Source: Pelomonas saccharophila_A
Lineage (GTDB): Bacteria; Pseudomonadota; Gammaproteobacteria; Burkholderiales; Burkholderiaceae_C
Reading direction: 5' to 3'
NCBI RefSeq assembly: GCF_031458095.1
Contig: NZ_JAVDXU010000001.1
Location: 62,001-126,000 of the forward strand
Length of the DNA stretch: 64,000 bases
Part shown: positions 35,415 to 48,101 of the stretch, in pieces
Layout: each line of letters opens with the position of its first letter
Position numbering within the stretch: position 1 is the stretch's first letter
The notes under the pieces: model-generated
Told to the model about the DNA's origin: nothing
Seen by the model: the letters and a program-made list of their open reading frames with translations, nothing else
Database searches by the model: none
Made by a program: the position numbers and the translations under genes

Positions 35415-36301
35415 CGCAGCCGCTTGACCTCGTCCTGCCCCACAGCGCCACGCTGGGTGAAGGCCTGCTGTGGCGCGACGGGCGCTGGTGGTGGACCGAC
35501 ATCGAGGCCGCCACCCTCTACGCCTGGCGCCCCGGCGAGACGGGCCCTCAGTTCTGCCGTCTGCCGGACCGCCTCGGCAGCTTTGCCCATTGCCGCTCGG
35601 GCCGGGTGCTGCTGGGCCTGGCCAAGCGGCTGGCACTGGCGACGCTGAGCGAGGACCTGGAGCTGGGCCAGTTGCAGACGCTGGCGCCGGTGGACGCCGC
35701 CGAGGCGCGAACCCGCGTCAACGATGGCCGTACCGACCGCAGCGGCCGCTTCGTGTTCGGCACGTTGAACGAGGCCAAGGAGAAGCGTGCCATTGGCAGC
35801 TTCTACCAGTATTCGATGGCCCACGGCCTGCGCCGCCTGGCCTTGCCTGCGGTGGCCATCGCCAACAGCATCTGCTTCAGCCTCGATGGCCGCACCATGT
35901 ATTTCTGCGACACGCTGACCCAGCGCATCCAGCAGTGCGACTACGACGCCGAGACCGCCCAGGTCGACAACATCCGCCTGTTCACCCAGATGGACCGCAG
36001 CGACGCCTGGCCCGACGGCTCCGTCATTGACGCCGAAGGCTGTCTGTGGAATGCCCAGTGGGGCGCCGGCCGCGTGGCGCGCTATGACCCCAGCGGTGAG
36101 CTGATGGGCGCATGGACCGCCCCGGCCGCCCACACCAGCTGCCCCGCCATCGGCGGCGAGGGTCTGGACCAATTGATGCTCACCACCGCCCGCACCGAGC
36201 TGGGCCGCGAGGCCCTGGCCGCCCAACCCCTGTCCGGCAGCCTCTTCGGGCTGCGCCTGCCGCAGGCGCTGGGGGTGGCCGACGCCCTGTTTGAAGATTG
36301 A
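35411..36301 (+). CDS. SMP-30/gluconolactonase-family sugar lactonase (probable galactonolactonase)
   Basis: Six-bladed propeller of the SMP-30/Gluconolaconase/LRE family, 296 residues, no signal peptide. Landmarks are LGEGLLWRDGRWWWTDIEAATLY with the metal-binding Glu, RVNDGRTDRSGRFVFGTLN, IANSICFSLDGRTMYFCDT, and SDAWPDGSVIDAEGCLWNAQWGAGRVARYDP with the catalytic Asp. It would hydrolyse galactono-1,4-lactone (or arabinolactone) to the acid used by DgoD. It overlaps the GH35 stop by 4 nt. Specificity for galactonolactone rests on the operon context. Confidence 0.85.
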   Translation: MTQPLDLVLPHSATLGEGLLWRDGRWWWTDIEAATLYAWRPGETGPQFCRLPDRLGSFAHCRSGRVLLGLAKRLALATLSEDLELGQLQTLAPVDAAEARTRVNDGRTDRSGRFVFGTLNEAKEKRAIGSFYQYSMAHGLRRLALPAVAIANSICFSLDGRTMYFCDTLTQRIQQCDYDAETAQVDNIRLFTQMDRSDAWPDGSVIDAEGCLWNAQWGAGRVARYDPSGELMGAWTAPAAHTSCPAIGGEGLDQLMLTTARTELGREALAAQPLSGSLFGLRLPQALGVADALFED

Positions 36302-36323
36302 AGCAAGACAAGGAGACAAGACC

Positions 36324-37304
36324 ATGAAGATGCAACGCCGCGCCGCTTTCGCCCTGGCCCTGCTGGCCAGCCCCTTTGCCCTGCAAGCCGCCGAACCGGT
36401 CAAGGTCGGCTTCCTCGTCAAGCAGGCCGAGGAGCCCTGGTTCCAGGACGAATGGCGCTTCGCCGAACAGGCCGCCAAGGACAAGGGCTTCACCCTCGTG
36501 AAGATTGGCATCCCCAATGGCGAGAAGATGATGGCCGCCATCGACAACCTGGCCGCGCAGAAGGCCGTCGGCTTCGTCATCTGCGCGCCCGACGTGAAAC
36601 TGGGCGTGGCCGTCAACCGTGCCGCCAAGCGCCACAACCTCAAGGTCATGTCGGTGGACGACCAGCTCGTCGATGGCGCCGGCAAGCCCATCGCCGACAT
36701 TCCCCACATGGGCATCTCGGGCTACGAGATCGGCAAGCAGGTCGGCCAGGGGCTGCTGGCCGAGATGAAGGCGCGCGGTTGGAAGCTCGACGAGGTCGGC
36801 GTGCTGCGCGTGGCCTTCGACCAGCTGCCCACCGCCAAGAATCGCACCATGGGCGCCGTGGACGCGCTGAAGGCCGCGGGCGTGCCGGCCGCCAATGTCG
36901 TCGATGCGCCGCAAGCCAAGACCGACACCGAAAGCGCCTTCAACGCCGCCAACATCGCCTTCACCAAGAACGCCAAGTTCAAGCGCTGGGTGGCCTTCGG
37001 CCTGAACGACGAAGCGGCGCTGGGCGCCGTGCGCGCCGCGGAAGGCCGCGGCATCAAGCAAGACGCCATGCTGGCCATCGGCATCGGCGGCAGCCAGACG
37101 GCGCTCAACGAATTCACCAAGCCGACGCCGACGGCCTTCTACGGCACGGTGCTGATCAGCCCCAAGCGCCATGGCTACGAAACCGCCGTTGCCGTCTACG
37201 AGTGGGCCACCGCCGGCAAGGCGCCTGCCCCCGTCACGCTGACCGCCGGCACGCTGATGACGCGCCAGAACCAGGCTGAACTCAGAAAGCAAATGGGCCT
37301 CTGA
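36324..37304 (+). CDS. AraF-type periplasmic arabinose/galactose-binding protein
   Basis: ABC transporter substrate-binding protein of 326 residues. Start at 36324 has an excellent AAGGAGACAAGACC leader, and the signal peptide ends ALQA. The mature protein begins EPVKVGFLVKQAEEPWFQDEW, and contains AKDKGFTLVKIGIPNGEKMMAAIDNLAAQKAVGFVI-type AraF features (shown here only in part), SVDDQLVD and VLRVAFDQLPTAKNRT. AraF homologues bind L-arabinose and often D-galactose or D-fucose. In this operon galactose is the most likely physiological ligand. The ATPase and permease follow directly. Confidence 0.88.
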   Translation: MKMQRRAAFALALLASPFALQAAEPVKVGFLVKQAEEPWFQDEWRFAEQAAKDKGFTLVKIGIPNGEKMMAAIDNLAAQKAVGFVICAPDVKLGVAVNRAAKRHNLKVMSVDDQLVDGAGKPIADIPHMGISGYEIGKQVGQGLLAEMKARGWKLDEVGVLRVAFDQLPTAKNRTMGAVDALKAAGVPAANVVDAPQAKTDTESAFNAANIAFTKNAKFKRWVAFGLNDEAALGAVRAAEGRGIKQDAMLAIGIGGSQTALNEFTKPTPTAFYGTVLISPKRHGYETAVAVYEWATAGKAPAPVTLTAGTLMTRQNQAELRKQMGL

Positions 37305-37305
37305 A

Positions 37306-38817
37306 ATGGCTTCCCTGCAGTTCGACAACATCAGCAAGGTCTTCCCCGGCGTCAAGGCGCTGAACGGGGTGAGCTTCGAGGCGCGTGCCGGCCAGGTGAT
37401 GGGCCTGCTCGGCGAGAACGGCGCCGGCAAGAGCACGCTGCTGAAAATCCTCGGCGGCCAGTACAAGCCCGACGGCGGCCGCCTGCTGCTCGAAGGCCAG
37501 GAGCGCCATTTCACGTCCGCCGGCGATGCGATCGCCGCCGGCGTGGCCATCATCCATCAGGAGCTGCAATACGTGGCCGAGCTGACCGTGGCCGAGAACG
37601 TGCTGCTGGGCCGCCTGCCCACGCGCTTCGGCCTCGTCGACCACAAGGCCGCACGCCGCCTCGTCGCCGAACAGCTTGCTGCGATCGGTGTGGACCTGGA
37701 CCCGGCCGCGCGCCTGTCCGAGCTGTCCATCGCCCAGCGCCAGATGGTGGAGATCTGCAAGGCCGTCATGCAGGACGCCAAGGTCATCGCCTTCGACGAG
37801 CCCACCAGCAGCCTGTCCCACCGCGAGACCGAGATCCTGTTCCGTCTGGTGAAGCGCCTGCGTTCCGAGGGCCGCACGCTGATCTACATCTCGCACCGGC
37901 TCGAGGAGTTGTACGAACTCTGCGACGCCTGCACCATCTTCCGCGACGGCCGCAAGATCGTCACGCACGAGGTGATGGCCGAGGTGCCGCGCGAACGGCT
38001 GATCGCCGACATGGTCGGCCGCGAGCTGCAGGACATCTACGACTACCGCAGCCGCCGGCATGGCCCCATGCGCCTGGAAGCCCGCGGCCTGCACAGCGCG
38101 CGCCTGCCCGAGCCGCTGAGCTTTGCCATGCGGGGCGGCGAGGTGCTGGGCTTCTTCGGGCTGGTGGGCGCCGGCCGCAGCGAGCTGATGCGCCTGCTCT
38201 ACGGTGCCGATGCCCGCCGCGGCGGGGAGGTGCTGCTGGACGGCAAGACCGTCTCCGCGGCCGGCCCGTCGGCAGCGATTGCGGCCGGCATCGTGCTCTG
38301 CCCCGAGGACCGCAAGGAGCAGGGCATCCTGGCGCATAGCTCGGTGGCAGAGAACATCAACATCAGCTGCCGCCGCCATGGCCTGGCGGGCGGCATCTTC
38401 CTTCGCCATGGCCGCGAGGCTCAGCGCGCCGACGACTTCATCCAGAAGCTGCGCATCAAGACACCCAGCCGCGAGCAGGAGATCCGCCTGCTGTCCGGCG
38501 GCAACCAGCAGAAGGTCATCCTCGCGCGCTGGCTGGCCGAACCGGGGCTGAAGGTTCTCATCCTCGACGAACCGACGCGCGGCATCGACGTCGGCGCCAA
38601 GAACGAGATCTACAAGATCATCCACGACGTGGCGGCTGAAGGCTGCTGCGTCATCGTCATCTCCAGCGAGCTGCCCGAGGTGCTGGGCATCTCCGACCGC
38701 CTCATCGTCATGCGCGACGGCCGCATCAGCGGCGAGCTCTCGCGCGAACAAGCCAGCGAGACCGCCGCGCTTGCCCTGGCACTTCCGGACGGAGCGCCTG
38801 CCGCGCCCCTGCACTGA
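37306..38817 (+). CDS. Sugar ABC transporter ATPase, AraG/MglA type
   Basis: Double-ABC ATPase of 503 residues. First half: Walker A GLLGENGAGKSTLLK, signature LSIAQRQMVEICKA and Walker B KVIAFDEPTSSL. Second half: degenerate Walker A GLVGAGRSELMRLLYG, signature LLSGGNQQKVILARWL and Walker B VLILDEPTRGIDVG. This arrangement is the norm for monosaccharide ABC ATPases (AraG, XylG, MglA). It energises uptake of the sugar bound by the AraF-type protein. Confidence 0.9.
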   Translation: MASLQFDNISKVFPGVKALNGVSFEARAGQVMGLLGENGAGKSTLLKILGGQYKPDGGRLLLEGQERHFTSAGDAIAAGVAIIHQELQYVAELTVAENVLLGRLPTRFGLVDHKAARRLVAEQLAAIGVDLDPAARLSELSIAQRQMVEICKAVMQDAKVIAFDEPTSSLSHRETEILFRLVKRLRSEGRTLIYISHRLEELYELCDACTIFRDGRKIVTHEVMAEVPRERLIADMVGRELQDIYDYRSRRHGPMRLEARGLHSARLPEPLSFAMRGGEVLGFFGLVGAGRSELMRLLYGADARRGGEVLLDGKTVSAAGPSAAIAAGIVLCPEDRKEQGILAHSSVAENINISCRRHGLAGGIFLRHGREAQRADDFIQKLRIKTPSREQEIRLLSGGNQQKVILARWLAEPGLKVLILDEPTRGIDVGAKNEIYKIIHDVAAEGCCVIVISSELPEVLGISDRLIVMRDGRISGELSREQASETAALALALPDGAPAAPLH

Positions 38818-38819
38818 TC

Positions 38820-39800
38820 ATGAACACCACCACCCTTGCTCAACGCCCCGCCATGACGTCTCCTGCCCGTGCCCTGCTCAAGGAACACAGCATGACGCTG
38901 GGCTATGCCCTGCTCTTTGCTGTGCTGGCCTTCAGCGTCGAGAACTTCTTCTCCGGCGCCAACATCGTCGGCCTGCTGCTGTCGGTGGCCCAGATCGGCA
39001 TGGTGGCCTGCACCATGATGCTGTGCCTGGCCTCGCGGGACTTCGACCTCAGCGTCGGCTCGACCATCGCCTTCGCCGGCGTGCTGGGCGCCATGGTGCT
39101 GGAGCGCACCGGCAGCGTCGGCCTGGCCATCGGCAGCGGGCTGCTGGCCGGCGCGCTGATCGGTGCGGGCAACGGCGTGCTGATCGCCTATCTGCGCGTC
39201 AATGCGCTGATCGCCACGCTGGCCACCATGCTGATGGTGCGCGGCCTGGCCTTTATTGCCTCCAAGGGCCAGGCCGTGGGCATTGCCGACGAAGGCTTCA
39301 TCAGCTTCGGCGACACCACTTTCCTGAACCTGCCGCTGCCGATCTGGATGACGGCGCTCTGCTTCCTCGTCTTCGGCGTGCTGCTCAACCACACCGTGTT
39401 CGGCCGCAACACCCTGGCCATCGGTGGCAACCCCGAGGCCGCGCGACTGGCGGGCGTGAAGGTCGAGCAGCTGCGCGTGTGGATCTTCCTGCTGCAGGGC
39501 GTCGTCACGGCGCTGGCCGGGCTGATCCTGTCGGCCCGCATCACCAGCGGCCAGCCCAATGCGGCCACCGGCTTCGAACTGGACGTTATCTCGGCCTGCG
39601 TGCTGGGCGGCGTGTCGCTGCAGGGCGGCAAGGCGCGCATCTTCGGCGTCGTCATCGGCGTGCTCATCATGGGCACGGTCGAGAACGTCATGAATCTGTT
39701 GAACGTCGACGCGTTCTACCAGTACCTGGTGCGCGGCCTGATCCTGTTGGCTGCGGTCCTCCTCGACCAATTGAAGACCCGAGGCGAACGCCGTGGCTGA
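38820..39800 (+). CDS. Sugar ABC transporter permease, AraH type
   Basis: Integral membrane permease of 326 residues with about eight or nine hydrophobic segments. Characteristic blocks are LGYALLFAVLAFSVENFFSG, MLCLASRDFDLSVGSTIAFAG, NTLAIGGNPEAARLAGV (the EAA-like cytoplasmic loop that contacts the ATPase) and ISACVLGGVSLQGGKARIFG. It forms the homodimeric channel of the AraFGH-like importer. Its end overlaps the following GTG start by 8 nt. Confidence 0.9.
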   Translation: MNTTTLAQRPAMTSPARALLKEHSMTLGYALLFAVLAFSVENFFSGANIVGLLLSVAQIGMVACTMMLCLASRDFDLSVGSTIAFAGVLGAMVLERTGSVGLAIGSGLLAGALIGAGNGVLIAYLRVNALIATLATMLMVRGLAFIASKGQAVGIADEGFISFGDTTFLNLPLPIWMTALCFLVFGVLLNHTVFGRNTLAIGGNPEAARLAGVKVEQLRVWIFLLQGVVTALAGLILSARITSGQPNAATGFELDVISACVLGGVSLQGGKARIFGVVIGVLIMGTVENVMNLLNVDAFYQYLVRGLILLAAVLLDQLKTRGERRG

Positions 39801-40560
39801 TCGACTGCAAGGCAAGGTCGCCCTGGTGACCGGTTCCACCCAGGGCATTGGCAAGGCCATCGCCCGACTCTTTGTCGCCGAGGGCGCCAAGGTCATCCTC
39901 AACGGCCTGGCGGCCGACGAGGCGCTGGGCGCAGCCCTGGTGCAGGAGCTGGGCGAGGAGAACGCGCTCTTCATCGCCACCGACATCGCCGACGAAGCCG
40001 CCGTGCGCGCCATGGCCGCCCACGGCGCCGAGCGCTTCGGCACCATCAACGTCCTCATCAACAACGCCGGCATGGACGTCTTCGCCGAGCCGCTGGCGAT
40101 GACGACGGCGCAGTGGCAGCGCTGCTTTGCCGTGGACCTGGACGGCGCCATGCACTGCAGCCGCGCCGTGCTGCCCGGCATGCTGGAACAGGGCGGCGGG
40201 AGCATCGTCAACGTGGCGTCCGTGCACGGCCACCGCATCATCCCCAACGCCTTCCCCTACCCGGTCGCCAAGCATGCGCTGATCGGCATGACCAAGGCCC
40301 TGGGCATCCAGTACGCGGCCCACAACATCCGCGTCAATTCGATCTCGCCGGGGCTGATCCTGTCCGAGCGCGTCGTCGAATGGCTGGCCAGGTCGCCCGA
40401 GGACGCCAGACGCCAGGTCGAGCTGCTGCCGCCCAAGCGCATCGGCGAGCCCGTCGAGGTTGCCTACACTGCCCTCTTCCTCGCCAGCGACGAAGCCCGC
40501 TTCATCAACGCGACCGACATCCTCATCGACGGCGGCCGGTCGCAGCTCTATCACGAATGA
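39793..40560 (+). CDS. Short-chain dehydrogenase, probable D-galactose (or L-arabinose) 1-dehydrogenase
   Basis: Classical SDR of 255 residues, starting at GTG 39793 inside the end of araH. Cofactor motif TGSTQGIGKAIA, NNAGMD, and the catalytic pair in a Ser-containing strand VNVASVHG followed by FPYPVAKHAL (YxxxK). It closes the galactose uptake and catabolic operon, where the missing step is oxidation of D-galactose to its lactone, so galactose 1-dehydrogenase is the natural assignment. Sugar dehydrogenases of the same family oxidise arabinose or fucose too, and the sequence does not settle which. Confidence 0.78.
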   Translation: MADRLQGKVALVTGSTQGIGKAIARLFVAEGAKVILNGLAADEALGAALVQELGEENALFIATDIADEAAVRAMAAHGAERFGTINVLINNAGMDVFAEPLAMTTAQWQRCFAVDLDGAMHCSRAVLPGMLEQGGGSIVNVASVHGHRIIPNAFPYPVAKHALIGMTKALGIQYAAHNIRVNSISPGLILSERVVEWLARSPEDARRQVELLPPKRIGEPVEVAYTALFLASDEARFINATDILIDGGRSQLYHE

Positions 40561-41513
40561 CTGACCCACGTTCGGACCGCTTCGTCCGCTCCCACCTGAA
40601 AACCCGCCAGCTGGTGCTGCTGGTGGAGCTGGGGCGGCACGGTTCGATCCTGCATGCGGCCCAGGCCGCCAACCTGACCCAGCCAGCGGCGTCCAAGCTG
40701 CTGGCCGACCTGGAGCACGCGCTGGGCGTCAAGCTCTTCGAGCGCCTGCCGCGCGGCGTGGCGCCCACCTGGTATGGCGAAGTCATGATCCGCCGCGCCG
40801 GTGCCGCCCTGGCCGAACTGGACGCCGGCCACCAGGAGGTCATGGAGCTGCTGTCGGGCCTGTCCGGGCGCGTGGCGGTCGGCGCCGTGCTGACGCCGTC
40901 GACGACGCTGCTGCCCGCCGCCATCACCCTCCTCAAGCAGCGCCAGCCGCGCGTGCATGTAGCCATCTCGGTCGACACCAGCAAGATCCTCATCCAGCAT
41001 CTGCAGAACGGCGAGCTCGACCTCGTCATCGGCCGCGTGCTGGACAGCGAGTCCGCCGCCCAGCTCAGCTTCGAGCCGCTGAACGACGAGCCCCATTGCC
41101 TGGTCGTGCGCGCCGGCCACCCGCTGGCCGGCCGCGACGACCTCAGCCTGGCCGAACTGGCCCGCCAGAGTTGGATCCTGCCGCCCGGCGGCAGCATCCT
41201 GCGCGACCGCCTGACCGCCCTCTTCCTGTCGGCCGGCCTGGACCAGCCGCAGCAGACCGTCGAGACCCTGTCCCTGCCCGTTGTGACCAGCCTGCTGAGC
41301 CAGTCCGACATGGTCTCGGCCCTGCCCGACGAGCTGGTCAAACCCTATCTGGCGGCCGGACTGCTCGAGGTCTTGCCGTTCGACCTCGGCCTGCGCATGG
41401 ACGTCTACGGCATCGTCACCCGCCGCGGCCACCAGCTCTCGCCGGGCGCCGAGCTGATGCTGAACTGCCTGCGCGAGCAAGCCGTACGGCGTGGCCTGAC
41501 AGGCAGGGCCTGA
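40557..41513 (+). CDS. LysR-family regulator, GbpR-like
   Basis: LysR-type regulator of 318 residues. HTH is HGSILHAAQAANLTQPAASKLLADLEHALGVKLFERLPRGVAPTWYG in type (shown by position, residues about 22-70), followed by a sugar-responsive effector domain (VAVGAVLTPSTTLLPAAI). The ATG overlaps the SDR stop by 4 nt, so it is made with the operon it presumably controls. It resembles the GbpR branch that regulates galactose/arabinose-binding proteins in Rhizobiales, which fits the AraF neighbour. The probable target is the dgoD promoter region or the region upstream of the TonB receptor. Confidence 0.87.
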   Translation: MTDPRSDRFVRSHLKTRQLVLLVELGRHGSILHAAQAANLTQPAASKLLADLEHALGVKLFERLPRGVAPTWYGEVMIRRAGAALAELDAGHQEVMELLSGLSGRVAVGAVLTPSTTLLPAAITLLKQRQPRVHVAISVDTSKILIQHLQNGELDLVIGRVLDSESAAQLSFEPLNDEPHCLVVRAGHPLAGRDDLSLAELARQSWILPPGGSILRDRLTALFLSAGLDQPQQTVETLSLPVVTSLLSQSDMVSALPDELVKPYLAAGLLEVLPFDLGLRMDVYGIVTRRGHQLSPGAELMLNCLREQAVRRGLTGRA

Positions 41514-41600
41514 TCAGGACGCGAGCCGGCCCATTTCTCCGATCTGGGTACAAAGGACCAACTTGCAACTGGCCGCCGGCAGCGTCCAGGTCCGTCGGCG

Positions 41601-41616
41601 CGATCAGAAATGATCG
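41601..41616. promoter_or_regulatory. Inverted repeat upstream of the TonB receptor
   Basis: CGATCA-GAAA-TGATCG is a perfect 6-4-6 inverted repeat 125 bp before the receptor start. It could be an operator or part of a small hairpin; no T-run follows, so it is not a good terminator for the LysR gene. The rest of the 227-bp gap shows no convincing promoter boxes. Confidence 0.35.
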
Positions 41617-41740
41617 GCAGATACTGTAAAGATCCGTGAATTCGCGATACAAGGTGGACAAGGCGCTCGACCCGATATGAGGGTCTGGGCACCTAACGCG
41701 ACGGTCCCCGGCCGGGCCGTGTACTACGCGTGGAGGCATC

Positions 41741-44340
41741 ATGAGGCAGCTTGGCCTGGTTCTTCCCGTCGCCGGCGCCGTGCTGCTGGCGCCCGCTGCG
41801 CTTTGGGCGCAGAAGCTCGAGCCCGTGATCGTGACCGGAACGCGCGCCAGCGTCGAGTCGGCCGCCGAACGCAAGCGCCGAAGTGACGACCTCATCGATG
41901 CCGTCCTCGCCGAGGAGATCCATCGCCTGCCCGACCTCAGCGTGGCCGACGCGGTGCAGCGCATCACCGGCGTGCAGATCACGCGCGACCGGGGCGAGGC
42001 CTCGGTCGCATCGGTGCGCGGCCTCGTCCAGGTCGAGACCACGCTCAATGGTCGCGAGCTGTTCACGGCGGGCTTCGGGCGGGCGCTGGACTATGCCGAC
42101 CTGCCCAGTGATCTGCTCGCCGGCATCGATGTCTACAAGAGCTCGGCGGCCTCGCGTATCGAAGGTGGCCTGGGCGGCACGGTAGACCTTCGCACCCGCC
42201 GGCCCTTCGACTTCCGCGCCTCCACGCTGGCGCTTTCCGCACGCCAGCTGTACGGCGACCTCGTCGGCCGGGGCGCGGGCCAGTTTTCCCTGCTCTACGG
42301 AGGTCGCACCGTCACCGGCGCGGGTGAGGCCGCCGTGCTGTTGAACCTGGTGCTGCAGGACCGCGCCTACCGCGAGGACCAAAAGGGCACGGGCGCGCCC
42401 ATGCTCTGCAGCGCCCGCGCAGCCTCGGGCTGCCGGCTGGACCTGGTGGCCGGAGAGGACACCGTCGCCCCCAGCAGCACCAGCGAGAGCGCCAGCCTGG
42501 GACGGCGCCGGCGCAGCGCGGCCAGCCTGATGCTGGGCTGGCGACCGGCAGCGGCCTTCGACCTCTACGCCGAGGCTCATTTCGCTAAACTGAGCACGCG
42601 GCAGGACACGCAGCAGATCAACGTCGGCCCGAACTTCGCGGCCGGCAGCGGCTTCGATCCGGCCAGCGTCGCCCTCTTTGCCGGCACGCACGACGTGCAG
42701 CGCATCAGCTGGACCAACGCGCCGGTCTCCATCCTTGGCTTCGCGCGCGACACGGTGGACCGCACGCACCAGGTCGCCGCGGGTGGCACGTGGTCGGGTG
42801 ATGGCGGCCTGCGCCTGAGTGCGGACCTCAGCCACACCCGCAGCTTCAACCGCCTGTTCTTCGCCGGCCCGACGCTGGCCGCCACGGCAGCGCGCTTCAG
42901 CCATGACCTCGCGGGCGACGCGCCTGGCACGGCGGTGGCGGGCACCGACCTCGCCGACCCGGCCAAGCTGCGCTACGTGTCCCTCGCCTACCGCGTGCGG
43001 CCGCTGCGCGGCAGCCTGCTGGCCGGCCGCACCGACGCCGAATGGCAGCTGGACGGCGGAATGCTGGAGCGCGTAGCCGTCGGTTGGCGGCATTCGCGCC
43101 GCGAGGCCGACAACGCGCCCAACCTGATCTTCGGCGACGTCGCCGTGCCCGGTGTGTCGGCGGCCATTCAGCCGGGCCGCACCGCCATCTACCCCTACGC
43201 CCCCTTCCTCGACGGCCGCGCCGTCAGCATCGAGGGTTATCTCACAGACACGCTGGCCGATGCGCGCGACCCGGTCGCGCTGCGCCAGGCCTTCGGCATC
43301 ACAACGCCTCTGCCGACGGCCGGCGGCCCGCTGGGCGTGTGGCGTATCCGTGAAACCACGGACGCGGCCTATGCCGAGACCGGCTGGCGGGTGCCAGCCC
43401 TGGCGCTGGACGGCCAGGCCGGCCTGCGCCTGGTGCACACGCGCGCAACGCTGTCGGGCAACCGGAGCGTGCCCTCCAGCGCCAGCATCGAGCCGCTCGC
43501 CATCGACACGGCGACCACCGACTGGCTGCCCAGCGCCAGCCTGCGCTGGCGCCTCGACGGAGCCTGGCAGCTGCGGGCCGCCGCCTCGCGCACGCTCACG
43601 CGCCCTGACTTCAACCTGCTTTCGCCGTCGATCACGCTGACGCCCAACAGCGTCAACCCGCAGCTCAATCAGGGCACCGCGGGCAACCCCGCGTTGCGGC
43701 CGATGCGCTCGACCAATGCCGACCTGGCGGCCGAGGCCCACTTCGGCGCCGGCCACGCGGCCGCGCTGACGTTGTTCTGGAAACATGTGGACGGCTTCGT
43801 CGCCACGCTCAGCCAGGCCGAACAACATGATGGCCAGCTCTACCAGGTGAGCCGCCCCTACAACGCCGACGCCGGCCGCATCCGCGGCGCCGAGCTGTCC
43901 TACCAGCGCTTCCTCGACTTCCTGCCCGGCGCATGGCGCGGCCTGGGCCTGCAGGCCAACGCCACCTTCGTCGACAGCAGCACCTACGACCGCGTGCTGC
44001 GCGCCAACGTGGCGCTGCCCAACCTGTCGCGCCGCAGCGCCAACCTTATCGGCCTGTACGAGTACGGCGCCTGGTCGGCGCGGCTGGCCTGGAACTGGCG
44101 CAGCAACTTCCCCAGCGGCACCGTCAGCGTCGTCGGTATCGGTGCCCTGCAGGCCACGACCCACGCCTACGGCTGGCTGGACGCCTCGCTGCGCTGGCGT
44201 CTGAGCGAGGGCCTGAGTCTGTCGCTGGATGGCGGCAACCTGCTGGGCACGCTGCGGCGCTCCTACTTCGGCGTCCCCACGCGGCCACAGACCGCCTGGG
44301 CCAATGACCGCCAGGTCGGCATCAGCCTTGGCCTGCACCT

Positions 44341-44344
<4 letters not shown>
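41741..44344 (+). CDS. TonB-dependent outer-membrane receptor
   Basis: Outer-membrane active transporter of 867 residues. The signal peptide ends ALWA, followed directly by a TonB-box-like KLEPVIVTGTRAS. The plug domain (LPDLSVADAVQRITGVQITRDRGEASVASVRGL region, about residues 60-150, with GIDVYKSSAASRIEGGLGGTVDLRT) and beta-barrel follow. The barrel contains LRPMRSTNADLAAE and ends VGISLGLHL, a normal length for this class. Such receptors in glycan loci import oligosaccharides too large for porins, so it is the probable entry route for the xyloglucan or galactan fragments released by the enzymes upstream. The stop overlaps the histidine kinase start by 4 nt. Confidence 0.88.
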
Positions 44345-47715
<3,371 letters not shown>

Positions 47716-47769
47716 GCGCCGCCCACCGCAGCCGATTGCCAAGGGGATGCCTCGCCCGGCTTCCTTCTC

Positions 47770-47795
47770 AGCCGGTGGGGGCGCCCCCCGGCTGC
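47770..47795 (+). terminator. GC-rich hairpin after the histidine kinase gene
   Basis: CAGCCGG (47770-47776) and CCGGCTG (47789-47795) are exact inverted copies flanking a G5/C6 core, giving a very stable stem about 55 nt after the kinase stop. There is no T-run, so it is a pause or Rho-assisted terminator at best. Confidence 0.35.
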
Positions 47796-47861
47796 GCGTT
47801 GGCCCAAATCGGCAAAACCTGGCAGCCGCGGGGCAGGGGGCCGGCGGCTATCCTTGTCCGC

Positions 47862-48101
47862 ATGGCGATCCGCCCCGACGTCGTCGACGACTTCCACCTG
47901 CACTGCGCCTGGGCGCCGGAGTGGGAGCAGCGCTGCCTCCCCTTGCGGCGCCAGCGCTTGCCGGCGGCGCCCGCAGTCGAGCTCAGCGTGTCGCAGGCCG
48001 CGGGCGATGCCGGCTTCGAACACCTGGGCCATTTCGGCACGCGCTACCGCGACGTCTTCGGCGAGTTGCCCTCGCAGACCCTCAGAAAGACCCTTCCATG
48101 A
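47862..48101 (+). pseudogene. Remnant of an AraC-family regulator
   Basis: A 79-codon frame starting at ATG 47862 ends with VSQAAGDAGFEHLGHFGTRY and VFGELPSQTLRK, which is the second helix-turn-helix and C-terminus of AraC-family regulators (compare the usual A-x-x-x-G-F-x-H-x-x-x-F-x-x-x-Y-R-x-x-F-G-x-x-P-S-x-x-L-R). The effector domain and the first HTH are missing; the 40 residues ahead of it are arginine/proline-rich and unlike that family. Its stop overlaps the next start as ATGA, the arrangement of an intact coupled gene pair. It is most simply a deletion remnant; a short expressed protein is not excluded. Confidence 0.6.
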
